From Acidimicrobiia bacterium (GTDB taxonomy: Bacteria > Actinomycetota > Acidimicrobiia > IMCC26256 > PALSA-610): a stretch of DNA of 64,000 nt. Positions 19,193-28,902 of this stretch are shown here, piece after piece (the first letter of the stretch is position 1; each line of letters starts with the position of its first letter). The notes under the pieces are model-generated. The model saw only the letters and a list, made by a program, of their open reading frames with translations, was not told the DNA's origin and did not search any database. Location: the NCBI GenBank assembly GCA_026002935.1, contig BPGH01000002.1:186001-250000 (forward strand), in the 5' to 3' direction. The translations under genes and the position numbers were made by a program.

Positions 19193-20311
19193 TCAGGTCC
19201 GCAGCTCGTCCAGGGTGACGACGCGCGCCCGGGGGGTCTCGACGTCGCCCTCGGGGAGGAAGAAGCGCCAGAAGACCATGCCGAACGGCCGGCCCTCGGT
19301 GTCGATCCAGTTGGGGACGCCCGGATCCTGCGCCGCGAGGACCATCCGGAAGCTGCCGTCCGGCTCGAGCACGGTGTTCGCGCGGTTGCGCGACACCGGG
19401 CGGTGCGCGTAGTCGTAGGTCTGGAGGTAGCGGTTCCACACCGACACGTTCGCGAAGCGGCACCGCGGCCACCGGCCGGTCATGACCAGCGCCTCTCCCG
19501 GTGCGAGCGCGTACGGCGCCATCGAGTACGCCGCGTCGGCGGCCGCGAACGCGAAGTCGCCGGGTGGCTCGGGCGGCGGGAACACGTTCGGCGTCGTCGA
19601 CACCCACGAAGGCTGCTCGCGCTCCCCCGGCCTCGGCTGGTCGAGCGTGCGGCCGCGCAGGAACCGGGCCACCCGCCGGTAGCCGGCGGCGACCGCCGCG
19701 TCGTCCCACGGCGGGGGCGGGCCGGGCGGGTCGAGCCGTTCGATCGCCAGGGGGACGTGCCGGTTCGGGTCCGCCGCGACCGGTTCCGGCTCCTCGAAGT
19801 AACACCGGACGACGAGCTCCGACGCGCCCTCGGGGAGCGCGAGCCAGTTCCGGGGGCGGGCGGTGCCGCCGAAGAACACCTCGAAGGACCCGTCGGGCCC
19901 GGCGTCGAAGTCGGTGTCGCGCAGGACCCCGCCGGTGCGCGTGCTGTACCCCCCCTCGGCCGAGCCGATCTCGACGGTGAACGAGAGGTACGCGGCGCCG
20001 GCGAGGTTGCCCGTCACGCGGTAGACGGCGTCCGCGCGGACCGGCGCCGTGTAGTAGAGCGCGTCGGGGTTGTCGCCGAGCATCTTGCGCGTGCGGCTGA
20101 CGATCGGCCGGAAGAACGGCCGGTCGGGGTCGCAGTCGAACGCGAGGAACAGCGCGCCCTCGAGCGTGTTGGCGACGCTCCGGTAGCCGTCGGCGAGGTC
20201 GCCGAACGACGGCGCCATCCACTCGTCGCCGAGGTACCGCTCGTCGATCTCGGTGAGCAGCGCGATCAGCTCGCGCAGCGCGCGCCGGGACTCGCTGTCG
20301 GGACCGGGCAT
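19193..20311 (-). CDS. DUF1214-domain protein
   Basis: 372 aa soluble protein, intact. N-terminal helical part (RRALRELIALLTEIDERYLG), then beta-rich blocks including ALYYTAPVRADAVYRVTGNL. The C-terminal DUF1214 region has RFANVSVWNRYLQTYDYAHR and a GVPNWIDTEGR-like motif. These proteins are frequent in actinobacterial lipid/steroid-degrading genomes with no established reaction. The ATG at 20311 is chosen for its GGAGGG ribosome site 6 nt upstream; a longer frame starts at 20368. Divergent from the sulfotransferase across about 55 bp. Confidence 0.7.
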   Translation of the reverse strand: MPGPDSESRRALRELIALLTEIDERYLGDEWMAPSFGDLADGYRSVANTLEGALFLAFDCDPDRPFFRPIVSRTRKMLGDNPDALYYTAPVRADAVYRVTGNLAGAAYLSFTVEIGSAEGGYSTRTGGVLRDTDFDAGPDGSFEVFFGGTARPRNWLALPEGASELVVRCYFEEPEPVAADPNRHVPLAIERLDPPGPPPPWDDAAVAAGYRRVARFLRGRTLDQPRPGEREQPSWVSTTPNVFPPPEPPGDFAFAAADAAYSMAPYALAPGEALVMTGRWPRCRFANVSVWNRYLQTYDYAHRPVSRNRANTVLEPDGSFRMVLAAQDPGVPNWIDTEGRPFGMVFWRFFLPEGDVETPRARVVTLDELRT

Positions 20312-20366
20312 CTCGCACCCTCCGTCGTCGTGCCCCGAAGCCTCGCACGGCGCTACCTTCGGCCGC

Positions 20367-21617
20367 ATGCCGATCCGGGAGCTCCACCATCCCGACTGGG
20401 TGCGGCGCCTGAACTACTTCGGTCCGGTCGCCGGCGGCGCGCACCGTGTCGTCCCCCTCGACCCCGACGAGCTGCTCGAGACCGCACGCGCGGCCACCGG
20501 GCTCGACGACCTCGGCGAGGCCGACTGGCCGGGATGGGAGGAGACCTACCGCCGGTTCGTCGCCTCGGCCGACGCGGAGGCCGACCTGCACCTGCTCGGG
20601 CGCGTCGTGACCCGGGCCGAGCTCCTGCGGATCCTCCAGACCTGGCTGCGGCTCCAGGACGCGTGGGCCCGGCAGCCCGAGATCCGCGCCGCGCCCGTCG
20701 AGGCGCCGGTCTTCGTCGTCGGCCCGCCCCGCACCGGCACGTCGATCCTCCTCGAGCTGCTCGCCCTCGACCCGGGCCTGCGCGCACCCCTCGCGTGGGA
20801 GGCGCTGCACCCGCTCCCCCGCCCCGACGTGCCGATCGAGCGCCGCGTGCTCGCCGAGTGCGAGCAGGAGTTCTGGGCCGACATCCACCCCGAGTTCATG
20901 ACCATGCACGAGCTGGCGAGCGACCTGCCCTGTGAGTGCGTGCACTTCCTGGCCTACGACTTCGCCGGTCCGTACTGGGGGATGCTGTACGACACGCCGA
21001 GCTTCACCGGATGGCAGCTGGAGAACCTCGATGCGCTGGGCCGCGTCTACCGCCTGCACCGAGCGATGCTCCAGACGTTCCAGCACGGAGATCCGCCCCG
21101 GCGCTGGCTGCTGAAGTCGCCGGCGCACGTGTCGACGCTCCCCCAGCTCTTCGCGGAGTACCCCGACGCACTGGTGGTGCACACCCACCGTGACCCGGCG
21201 CGGTTCGTCGCGTCGCTCGTGAGCATCCTGTCGACGTTGCGGTTCATGCGCAGCGACTCGGTCGACGTCGCGGCGCTCGGCACCACGATGCTCGCGACCT
21301 ACCAGATGTTCCTCGAGTCCGCGATCGACCAGCGGGTCGGCGGCGTCGTGCCCGACAACCGCATCGCCGACAGCCACTTCCTCGACCTCATGCGCGACCC
21401 GGTCGGCACCGTGCGCTCGATCTACGACCGCTTCGGCCTGCCCTGGCCGTCGGGCCACGACGCCGCCATCCGCGGCTACCTCGAGGCGAAGCCGAAGGGG
21501 AAGTTCGGCGAGCACCGCTACACGTTCGAGGAGTTCGGGCTCGACGAGGACGCGGTGCGCGCGGCGTTCGAGCGCTACCGCACGCACTACGGGATCGAGG
21601 AGGAGCGCGACGGCTGA
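20367..21617 (+). CDS. sulfotransferase-family protein
   Basis: 416 aa. The PAPS 5-prime-phosphosulfate loop is VFVVGPPRTGTSILLELLA (residues about 115-133). The 3-prime-phosphate binding strand and Arg/Ser are in LVVHTHRDPARFVASL. KSPAHVSTLPQLF is also typical of the bacterial Stf-type branch common in mycobacteria and other actinobacteria. It would transfer sulfate to a hydroxyl of a lipid, sterol or other acceptor. ATG 20367 is the first start matching the family N-terminus. Two sulfatases elsewhere in the window could act in the opposite direction. Confidence 0.85.
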   Translation: MPIRELHHPDWVRRLNYFGPVAGGAHRVVPLDPDELLETARAATGLDDLGEADWPGWEETYRRFVASADAEADLHLLGRVVTRAELLRILQTWLRLQDAWARQPEIRAAPVEAPVFVVGPPRTGTSILLELLALDPGLRAPLAWEALHPLPRPDVPIERRVLAECEQEFWADIHPEFMTMHELASDLPCECVHFLAYDFAGPYWGMLYDTPSFTGWQLENLDALGRVYRLHRAMLQTFQHGDPPRRWLLKSPAHVSTLPQLFAEYPDALVVHTHRDPARFVASLVSILSTLRFMRSDSVDVAALGTTMLATYQMFLESAIDQRVGGVVPDNRIADSHFLDLMRDPVGTVRSIYDRFGLPWPSGHDAAIRGYLEAKPKGKFGEHRYTFEEFGLDEDAVRAAFERYRTHYGIEEERDG

Positions 21618-21638
21618 CCGGGCGCCGCGGCACCCCGA

Positions 21639-22868
21639 TCAGCTGCGCGGCGTCTCGCGCCAGGGCCGGCCCTGGTACGGGTTCGGCTCGCGCGGCAGCC
21701 CGAGGACGCGCTCGGCGACGTTGTTGCGCTGCACCTCGTTGGTGCCGCCGCCGATCGAGATCGCGAACCGCCCGACCACCTCCGCGTGCAGCCACCGCTG
21801 GAAGGGCTCGCCCGCGACCAGCGCGTGCGGCCCGGCGATCGCCGCGGCGAGGTCGCCCGAGAGGCGGCGGCTCTCGGCGACGAACAGCTTGAGCAGCGAG
21901 GGGTCGAGCCCGCCCCGCCCGCCGCGGCGCGCGGCGGCCTTGATGCGCTCGCCCATGAGCGAGAGCACCCGCTCGCGGATGTAGTGCGAGGCGACCCGTT
22001 GGCGGACCACCGGGTCGCCGGCCGCCCCGAACATCCGGGCGAGCGCGACCAGGCGGGGGTTGACCTGCACCCCGCCGCCCCCGATGAACGCCGACTCGTG
22101 CCGCAGCACCGTCCGCGCGGGGGCCCACCCGCCGTCGATCTCGCCGACGACGTCGGAGACCGGCACGCGCACACCGGTCAGGAACACCTCGTTGAACCCC
22201 GACGCGCCGGTCGCCTGGACGAGCGGGCGCACCTCGACGCCGGGGCTGCGCATGTCGACCAGCAGGAACGTGATGCCCTCGTGCTTCGGCGCGTCCGGGT
22301 TCGTGCGCGCGAGCAGCATGCCGCGGTCGGAGTACTGCGCCCCCGAGTTCCAGACCTTCTGCCCGTCGACGACGAACTCGTCACCGTCGCGCACGGCCCG
22401 GCACGCCAGGCTCGCGAGGTCGGAGCCGGCACCCGGCTCGCTGAACAGCTGGCACCACGCGTCCTCGCCGGAGAGCATCCGCGGGAGGTAGTGGCGGCGC
22501 TGCTCCTCGGTGCCGTGGGCGAGGAGCGTCGGGGCGAGCATCGCGATGGTGGACGTGATGTAGCCACGGGGCACCGCGTACGCGGCGGCCTCCTCGTTGT
22601 AGATCCGCTCGTGCCAGGGCTGCCCGCCCCGGCCGCCGTACTCCTTCGGGTAGGTCAGGCCGGCGAGGCCGGCGTCGAACAGCTTGCGCTGCCAGGCGCG
22701 CACGGCCTCGAAGTGACGGCGCGCCTCCTCGTCGGTCGTGTGGAAGTTGACGGCCCACGGGTCGCTCTCCCGGCGAGGCTCGGCGTTCGCCGCGAGGAAC
22801 GCCCGCACCTCGGCGCGAAAGCGCGCCTGCTCCTCCGGTTCGCCGGCTGCCACGTCGTCGGCTCGCAC
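21639..22868 (-). CDS. acyl-CoA dehydrogenase
   Basis: 409 aa, intact. Blocks: AGLTYPKEYGGRGGQPWHER, QLFSEPGAGSDLASLACRA (FAD/acyl-CoA loop), VDGQKVWNSGAQYSDRGML, and C-terminal FAISIGGGTNEVQRNNVAER. The last places Gly-Gly-T-N-E-V-Q as in the FadE branch that dehydrogenates bulky or steroid side-chain acyl-CoAs; whether a catalytic Glu is at the usual site cannot be fixed by eye. Convergent with the sulfotransferase and divergent from the MMPL gene. Confidence 0.85.
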   Translation of the reverse strand: MRADDVAAGEPEEQARFRAEVRAFLAANAEPRRESDPWAVNFHTTDEEARRHFEAVRAWQRKLFDAGLAGLTYPKEYGGRGGQPWHERIYNEEAAAYAVPRGYITSTIAMLAPTLLAHGTEEQRRHYLPRMLSGEDAWCQLFSEPGAGSDLASLACRAVRDGDEFVVDGQKVWNSGAQYSDRGMLLARTNPDAPKHEGITFLLVDMRSPGVEVRPLVQATGASGFNEVFLTGVRVPVSDVVGEIDGGWAPARTVLRHESAFIGGGGVQVNPRLVALARMFGAAGDPVVRQRVASHYIRERVLSLMGERIKAAARRGGRGGLDPSLLKLFVAESRRLSGDLAAAIAGPHALVAGEPFQRWLHAEVVGRFAISIGGGTNEVQRNNVAERVLGLPREPNPYQGRPWRETPRS

Positions 22869-22946
22869 GGGCGGCGACGATAGTCAGGGACTTCGGCCCG
22901 GCCCGGCGCGGACCTCGGGGCGTGGCGCCCGCCGCGACGCCCGGCT

Positions 22947-25455
22947 ATGAACGCCCCCGTGATGCAGCGGTTCTGGTCCGCCCTGGCCGTCGCGGCCGGG
23001 CGCCACGCCATCTGGGTGGCGGTCGTCGGGACCGTGGTCACGGCCGCCCTCGCCGCCGGCATCACGAGGCTCGAGTTCCAGACCGACCAGGACAGCTACC
23101 TGAACCGCGACGACCAGGTGTACGTCGACAACGTCGAGTACCAGGACCTGTTCGGCGGCCAGGCGATGCTCAGCGCGATCGTGATGGACGAGGGGCACAC
23201 GGTCGACGAGCTCTTCACCGGGCCCGAGGCGTGCCGAGTTCGAGCGCTTCCACGACGCGCTCGCGGGCGCCGCGGGGTGCACGCGGTGATCACCCCGCTC
23301 ACCGTCCTCGAGTTCGCGGACGCGTGGTGCGCAGCCGACGAGCGGCTCGCCCACGTCGACAGCATCGCGGGCCGTGCGCTGCAGACGGCGCTCGAGAAGG
23401 AGGAGCCGGGATCGGCGGCGGCCGGCCGCGCGGCTCGAGGACGCCGGGTCACCCTCGAGCGGTTCTCGGCGATCCCGCCCGAGCGGCGCACGTCTCGACG
23501 ACCCCGGCTGGGTCGACTTCCTCCTCTACGACAACCGGGGCGAGATTCGCAAGGCGCTCGCGCCCGTTCTTCCTCGACGACCGCCACGCGCAGATCGTCG
23601 TCCGCCTCGACGGCAACCTGTCGATCGAGGACGAGGGCGCCGCCTCCGAGCAGGTCGTCGCGTGAGCGAGCGGCCTCCAGTTCCCGAACGCGCCGGTGAT
23701 CAACACCGGCGCGCCGGTGCTGCTCAAGGAGATCAACGACTACCTGCGCGGCGGCATGCTGACGCTCGGCGGCATCGCGCTGGCGGTCATGGTCGCTGAT
23801 CCTCATCTCTTCTTCCGACGTGCGCTGGCGGCTCTTGTCGCTCGGCCGTGGTGCTCGTCGGCGTGATCTGGGCCTTCGGGCTCGCCGGGTACCTGGCATC
23901 CCGCTCACCCTCGTGACGATCGCCGGCCTGCCCGTCATGCTGGGCATCGGCATCGACTACGCGATCCAGATGCACGCCCGGGTCGAGGAGGAGGCGATCC
24001 TCGACCGCACCCCCCACCCGATCCAGGAGTCGGCCCGCAACCTCGGCACGGCGCTGCTCGTCGTCACCTTCGACGCGGTGTTCGCGTTCCTCGCGCTCCG
24101 TTCGCTCGCGGTCCCCGATGATCCGCGACTTCGGCCTGCTGCTCGCCGTGGGCATCGCGGCGATCTGCATCTCGCTCGATCGTGCATGCCGCTCGCCGTG
24201 CTCGGCATCCGCGAGCTCAGCTACCCGACGACCGGCCGCGACTGGACCGACGGGCCGCTGGCCCGGCTGTCGTCCGCGCTCGGGTCGCTCCCGGCACGGC
24301 TTCGCGCATCGCGCTGGCCGCTCGCCGCTGCGGCGTGTTCGGCTTCGGCGCATCGCGTCGAGGACGACCTTGGAGATCCAGAACGACCCGCCAGCTCTGG
24401 GTCAACCAGCGCAGTCGCAGACGATCCGGACCTGCGCGACGTCGAGGAGGCGATCGGGTCGTCGAGCGAGCTCGGGGTGTTCGTGCACGAGACGAGGCAC
24501 GTCTTCAGCGACGCGTTCGTCGAGTACGTCGCATCGGTTCACGCGCGAGACCGCTCGAGGCCACCCGGAGCGCGCTGCTCACTGCGCTCGAGCATCGAGA
24601 CCGCCGTCGGCGACCTCACCGTGGTGCCCGGCGCCGCCGACATCGCGCCGACCGGCGCCGACGTCGAGCCGCCTGCGAGGTCGCACCCGAGCGACGTGCC
24701 AGGTTCGACGCGTCGAGCGACGGACCGAGCGCTTCAACGTCGTCTTCCGCTCCGGGCCCGTCGTCCCTGGAGGCCGCGGCGGCCGATCGTCGAGGACATC
24801 CGCGACGACACCGGACCGCCCGGGGCTGCGAGCTGACGCCCTCGGGCCTCGCCGTCGTCGGGGTCGGGCTCCTCGAGAACCTGGAGGCGAACCGGATCGA
24901 GCTCACCTACCTCGCGATGCTGCTTCGTGTTCGCGTTCCTCGCGGTGCGCCTCCGCTCGGTGTGCGGCGCTGCTGTCGCTCGTCCCGGTCGCGATCGCGG
25001 TCGGCATGGCGTCGATCGTCGCGTAGGCTTCGGCGTTGAAGCTGAGCCCGATGACCGCCGTCGGCGGGCCGCTCGTGATCGCGGCCTGCACGGAGTTCAC
25101 GTCGCTGATCCTGCTGCGCTTCGTCGAGGAGCGCGCCGCGGGCTACGAGCCGCGAGCGCGGCGACTGGCCGTCGGTCCCGCACCGGCCGGGCCTTCATCG
25201 TGTCCGCGCTGACGACGATCGCGGGCGTGGCCGTGCTGTCGCTCGTCGTCGCTGCCGCTGCTGCGCGACTTCGGCCGCATCGTCGCGATGAACGTCGCCG
25301 TCGCGCTCCTGAGTGCGCTCGTGGTGCTGCCGCCGATGCTCGTGTGGGCGGAGCGCCGCAACCTCGTCTCGCGCGGGCTGGTGCGGCCGCACGAGCCGTA
25401 CGCGCCCGCGCCGGCGGTGGAGTACCCGGGCACCGCGCCGCGTCCGGGGCGGTGA
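22947..25455 (+). CDS. MMPL/RND-superfamily transporter, heavily frameshifted
   Basis: About 830 aa lipid/drug exporter of the RND type. The N-terminal first membrane segment (IWVAVVGTVVTAALAAGI) is followed by a periplasmic domain with RLEFQTDQDSYLNRDDQVYV. The membrane block includes LPVMLGIGIDYAIQMHARVE (Gly/Asp-rich proton-relay helix). A second periplasmic domain and a second six-helix block follow, ending LLSALVVLPPMLVWAERRN. At least a dozen one-base changes, clustered from 23225 to 25210, shift the frame, yet family-like residues resume each time, so substitutions are few. Stop TGA 25453-25455 is in frame with the last block. It is the worst-affected gene in the window. Confidence 0.72.
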
Positions 25456-25660
25456 CACGCCGGCCACCCCGTCGCTCGCCGCGCCGGGGCCGCTCCCGGT
25501 GGGCGGCCCCGGCGCGCCCGCCCCGATCCCCGACCGGGCGCGGGGGCGCCGGCCGGCGGTCCGCCCCGCGCCCACCCCACGCCCCGCACCCCTGATCCGC
25601 CCGGCGGGGGGCGCACCGGGGCCGCTGGCACCGGCCGCGCCGACGGTGCATCCTGGGGCC

Positions 25661-26269
25661 GTGCCGGGGCTGTTCCACGAGGACCATCGGTACTTCCAGG
25701 ACCGCTTCGACGCCCGCCGGATCGCGGACCGCATCGACGCGCTGCTCGTGTCCGACACGATCGACGCGCACGCGAAGGCGTTCATCGAGTCGCGCGACAT
25801 GTTCTTCCTCGCGACCTGCGACGCCGACGGGTACCCGCAGTGCTCCTACAAGGGTGGTGACCCCGGGTTCGTGCACGTGCTGGACGAGCACACGGTCGCG
25901 TTCCCTTCCTACGACGGCAACGGGATGTTCCTGTCGCTCGGCAACATCCGCCGCCAACCGCGCGTCGCGATGCTCTTCGTCGACTTCCACCAGCCCAACC
26001 GCCTCCGACTCAACGGCGTGGCGACCGTCGACGAGCACGACCCGCTGGCCGCCGAGATGCCGGGCGCGCAGCTCGTCGTCCGGGTGCGCGCGACCCACGT
26101 GTTCCCCAACTGCGGCCGCTACATCCACCGCATGGAGCTCGTCGAACGCTCCGCCTTCGTGCCCCGGCCGGGCGGGACGCCACCGGTCCCCGACTGGAAG
26201 CGGATGGCCTGGGCGCAGGAGCACCTCCCCGCGGACGACCCGGCCCGCGCGGAGCCGACGCTGGGCTGA
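25661..26269 (+). CDS. pyridoxamine 5'-phosphate oxidase-like flavoprotein
   Basis: 202 aa split-barrel flavin-binding protein. GTG 25661 gives VPGLFHEDHRYFQDRFDARR. The core is SRDMFFLATCDADGYPQCSY, then FPSYDGNGMFLSLGNIRRQP and VAMLFVDFHQPNRLRLNG, the usual FMN/F420-binding order. C-terminal VFPNCGRYIHRMELV matches the general-stress/PPOX-like group rather than true PdxH. Likely reduces or oxidises a small molecule; substrate unknown. The preceding 205 bp (25456-25660) is G/C-rich with no convincing gene. Confidence 0.78.
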   Translation: MPGLFHEDHRYFQDRFDARRIADRIDALLVSDTIDAHAKAFIESRDMFFLATCDADGYPQCSYKGGDPGFVHVLDEHTVAFPSYDGNGMFLSLGNIRRQPRVAMLFVDFHQPNRLRLNGVATVDEHDPLAAEMPGAQLVVRVRATHVFPNCGRYIHRMELVERSAFVPRPGGTPPVPDWKRMAWAQEHLPADDPARAEPTLG

Positions 26270-26290
26270 CGCCGCCGACGGGGCGGGGGA

Positions 26291-26462
26291 TCAGGGGGCG
26301 GCACCCGCAACCCTCCGCCGCGGCACGATGCGCGCGACCGCGACCCCCGGCACACCAGCACCGCAGCGCGACGAACAGGTCCGCCGCCCGGCGCTCGACG
26401 CGCAGCACGCGGCGCACGGTGACGAGGACGCGCCCGCAGGTCGGGCAGTCGGCGTCGATCAT
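26291..26462 (-). CDS. small zinc-ribbon-like protein
   Basis: From the ATG at 26462 the frame reads MIDADCPTCGRVLVTVRRVL and later RCWCAG, giving CPTCG...CWC cysteine pairs. In the given frame it would run far into the neighbouring gene. Removing one G from the run after CAG places a TGA at 26291-26293, giving about 56 aa with a basic tail. I take this as a small Zn-binding protein with one indel. It is divergent from the GlxA-type regulator. No further function visible. Confidence 0.35.
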
Positions 26463-26498
26463 GCCCCCAGGGTCCGCCCGTCCCCGGCCCCGAGCGAG

Positions 26499-26533
26499 TG
26501 GCAGGAGTGCCTCTGTTCGATAGGATCCTGCCA
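26499..26533. promoter_or_regulatory. TGGCAGGA inverted repeat upstream of GlxA/AdpA-like regulator
   Basis: TGGCAGGA (26499-26506) and its exact reverse complement TCCTGCCA (26526-26533) are separated by 19 bp and abut the ATG at 26534. Read on the minus strand, the right arm continues TGGCAGGATC, which agrees with the Streptomyces AdpA consensus TGGCSNGWWY at 9 of 10 positions. AdpA belongs to the same DJ-1/AraC architecture, so autoregulation is plausible. Confidence 0.5.
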
Positions 26534-27535
26534 ATGCCCGGCCCCCGCAGCCGCCCGGTCCCGGCCGCGCCCCACACCGTCGCGGTCGCGGTGCTGCCCG
26601 GGAACCACGCGTTCGAGCTCGCGATCGCGTGCGAGGTGTTCGGCCTGGAGCGCCCCGAGCTGGGCGTGCCGTGGTACCGCTTCCGCGTCTGCGCGCAGGA
26701 CTCACCCGTCGACCTCGGTGCGTTCCGGCTGGAGACCGACCACACCTTCGACGAGCTCGCCCGGGCCGACACCGTGATCGTGCCGGTCGCGCCGGTGGAC
26801 CGGCCGGTGCCGCCCGCGCTCGTGGACGCGTTGCGGCACGCCCACGCACGCGGTGCGCGCCTGATGTCGTACTGCAGCGGCGCGTTCGCGCTCGCGGAAG
26901 CCGGAGTCCTCGACGGCCGGCCCGCGACCACCCACTGGATGTACTCGGGTCTGCTCGCGCGCCGGTACCCGCGGGTCGAGGTACGGCCCGACGTCCTGTA
27001 CGTCGACGACGGGCAGGTGCTCACCTCGGCGGGGACGTCGGCCGGGATCGACCTGTCGCTCCACGTCGTGCGCCTCGACCACGGCAGCGAGGTGGCCAAC
27101 GCGGTCGCGCGGCGGATGGTGGTGCCGCCCCACCGCGACGGGGGCCAGTCGCAGTTCGTCGACCGGCCGGTGCCCCTGGGTGACGACGACGTCGCGCTGG
27201 CCCCGACGCTCGACTGGGTCGTCACCCGCCTGCACGAGCCCGTCACCGTCGAGGAGATGGCCGCCCACGCGCGCACGAGCCCGCGGACGTTCATGCGCCG
27301 CTTCCGTGCCGCGACGGGCACGACCCCGGCGCGATGGCTCACGCTCCGCCGCATCGACCACGCCCGGCGCATGCTGGAGGGCAGCGACGTGCCCGTCGAG
27401 CACGTCGCCCGCGAATCGGGGTTCGGGACGGCCGCCAACCTGCGCCTGCACTTCCGGCGCGCCGTCGGCACCACGCCCACGGCGTACCGGCGTGCGTTCC
27501 GCGTCAACGGGGCGGCAGCAGCACCCCCGGGTTGA
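26534..27535 (+). CDS. GlxA/AdpA-type regulator (DJ-1/PfpI-AraC HTH)
   Basis: 333 aa. N-terminal DJ-1/PfpI-like domain (VAVAVLPGNHAFELAIACEV; LMSYCSGAFALAEAGVLDG with the elbow Cys; ATTHW) is followed by a C-terminal AraC helix-turn-helix region (TSPRTFMRRFRAATGTTPAR and HVARESGFGTAANLRLHFRR). ATG 26534 is preferred over the upstream 26498 start because the latter would lie inside the inverted repeat. Such regulators control secondary metabolism or catabolic operons. It overlaps the 3-prime end of the FAD oxidase convergently by 32 nt. Confidence 0.88.
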   Translation: MPGPRSRPVPAAPHTVAVAVLPGNHAFELAIACEVFGLERPELGVPWYRFRVCAQDSPVDLGAFRLETDHTFDELARADTVIVPVAPVDRPVPPALVDALRHAHARGARLMSYCSGAFALAEAGVLDGRPATTHWMYSGLLARRYPRVEVRPDVLYVDDGQVLTSAGTSAGIDLSLHVVRLDHGSEVANAVARRMVVPPHRDGGQSQFVDRPVPLGDDDVALAPTLDWVVTRLHEPVTVEEMAAHARTSPRTFMRRFRAATGTTPARWLTLRRIDHARRMLEGSDVPVEHVARESGFGTAANLRLHFRRAVGTTPTAYRRAFRVNGAAAAPPG

Positions 27536-28868
27536 GGATCCCGCGCGGGTCGAGCGCGTCCTTGACCGCGCGGTAGGCGGCGATCTCGGCCTCCGAGCGG
27601 ACGAGGTGCAGCCACGCGCGCTTGGCGACACCGATCCCGTGCTCGGCGCTGATGGACCCGCGCCGCTGCGCGACCATGCGCAGCACCGTGTCGGTGACGC
27701 GCGCGTCGTCGGGAGCGACGCCGGTGACGTTCACGTGCACGTTGCCGTCGCCGGCGTGACCGAACAGCCAGACGCGTGCGCCGGGTGCCACCGTCTCGAC
27801 CGCGGCCGGGACGGCGGTGACGAACTCCGCGAGCGCCCCGGCCGGGAGCGCGACGTCGAGCTTGTGCGGCGGGCCGAGCCGGTTCACCGCCTCCGTGTGC
27901 GCCTCCCGGTAGCGCCACAGGGCGCGCCGCGCCTCCGGATCGGTCGCGACCGCGACGTCCGCCACCGCCGCCAGCGCGTCGACCGCCCCCGCCAGGACCG
28001 GCGTCGGGTCGCTCGCGGCGGCCGCCTCGGCCAGCACGTACGCGCGGTGCGCGCCGGTGAACGGCGCGCGCAGGCCGAGCTGCGCGCAGACGAGGTCGAG
28101 CCCGTCCTGCAGGAACAGCTCCAGCGCCGACAGGCAGTCGACGTCCCGCCGCAGGTGCCCGACCGCGTCCAGCGCGTCGTCGAGGTCGTCGAACGCGAGC
28201 AGGACGACGACGACCTCGCGTGCGGGCGGGACGAGCCGCAGCCGGGCCGCGGTGACGACGCCGAGGGTGCCCTCGCTCCCGCACAGGAGGCCCGCCAGGT
28301 CGTAGCCCGTGTTGTCCTTCTCGAGCCCGTCGAGGCGGCCGACCACCGAACCGTCGGCGAGCACCGCCTCGACCCCGACGAGCTGCCGGCGCGTCGGGCC
28401 GTGGCGGAGCACGTGCACGCCGCCCGCGTTGGTCGCGACCATCCCCCCGACGGTCGCCGAGTCGCGCGCGGCGAGGTCGACGCCGTAGTCCCAGCCCGCC
28501 GCGCGCGCGTGCTCCCGGAGGCGCGCGAGCGTGACGCCCGCCCCGGCGGTCACCTGCCCGGTCCGCAGGTCGACCGCGTCGAGGCGGGTGAGCCGCCGGA
28601 GGCTGCACACCACCTCGCCGCCGCGCGGCACCGACCCGCCGACGAGCCCGGTGTTGCCGCCCTGCGGCACCACGCCCACGCCGGCCTGCGCGCACTCGCG
28701 CACGACCTGCGCCACCTCCGCCGTCGTGCCGGGGCGCACGACGGCCAGCGCCGGGCCCCGGAACCGGCCGGTCCAGTCCACCGTGTGGCCCGCCGTCGTG
28801 TCCGCGTCCGTGAGCACGTGGGCGTCGCCCACGATCCGTGCCAGGCGCGCCAGGAGGTCGGGGGGCAC
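27504..28868 (-). CDS. FAD-binding oxidoreductase (GlcD/D-lactate dehydrogenase type)
   Basis: 454 aa. The PCMH FAD domain is in the N-terminal half: GVVPQGGNTGLVGGSVPRGG, DLAARDSATVGGMVATNAGG, and GLLCGSEGTLGVVTAARLRL. The C-terminal FAD-oxidase_C domain includes VWLFGHAGDGNVHVNVTG and the ending RGSISAEHGIGVAKR with DPRGILNPGVLLP. This is the D-2-hydroxyacid dehydrogenase family (glycolate, D-lactate, D-2-hydroxyglutarate). The electron acceptor is not visible. Start GTG 28868; divergent from the YqgE gene by 34 bp. Confidence 0.88.
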   Translation of the reverse strand: MPPDLLARLARIVGDAHVLTDADTTAGHTVDWTGRFRGPALAVVRPGTTAEVAQVVRECAQAGVGVVPQGGNTGLVGGSVPRGGEVVCSLRRLTRLDAVDLRTGQVTAGAGVTLARLREHARAAGWDYGVDLAARDSATVGGMVATNAGGVHVLRHGPTRRQLVGVEAVLADGSVVGRLDGLEKDNTGYDLAGLLCGSEGTLGVVTAARLRLVPPAREVVVVLLAFDDLDDALDAVGHLRRDVDCLSALELFLQDGLDLVCAQLGLRAPFTGAHRAYVLAEAAAASDPTPVLAGAVDALAAVADVAVATDPEARRALWRYREAHTEAVNRLGPPHKLDVALPAGALAEFVTAVPAAVETVAPGARVWLFGHAGDGNVHVNVTGVAPDDARVTDTVLRMVAQRRGSISAEHGIGVAKRAWLHLVRSEAEIAAYRAVKDALDPRGILNPGVLLPPR

Positions 28869-28902
28869 GCCGGTGAGCGTACGGCGGTGCGAAGATCGCG
28901 CC

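Noticed and set aside
22947..25455. Programmed frameshifting or a decayed MMPL gene
   Set aside because: No slippery sequence recurs at the breaks, their number is too high, and residues between breaks remain conserved. Consensus error is simpler.
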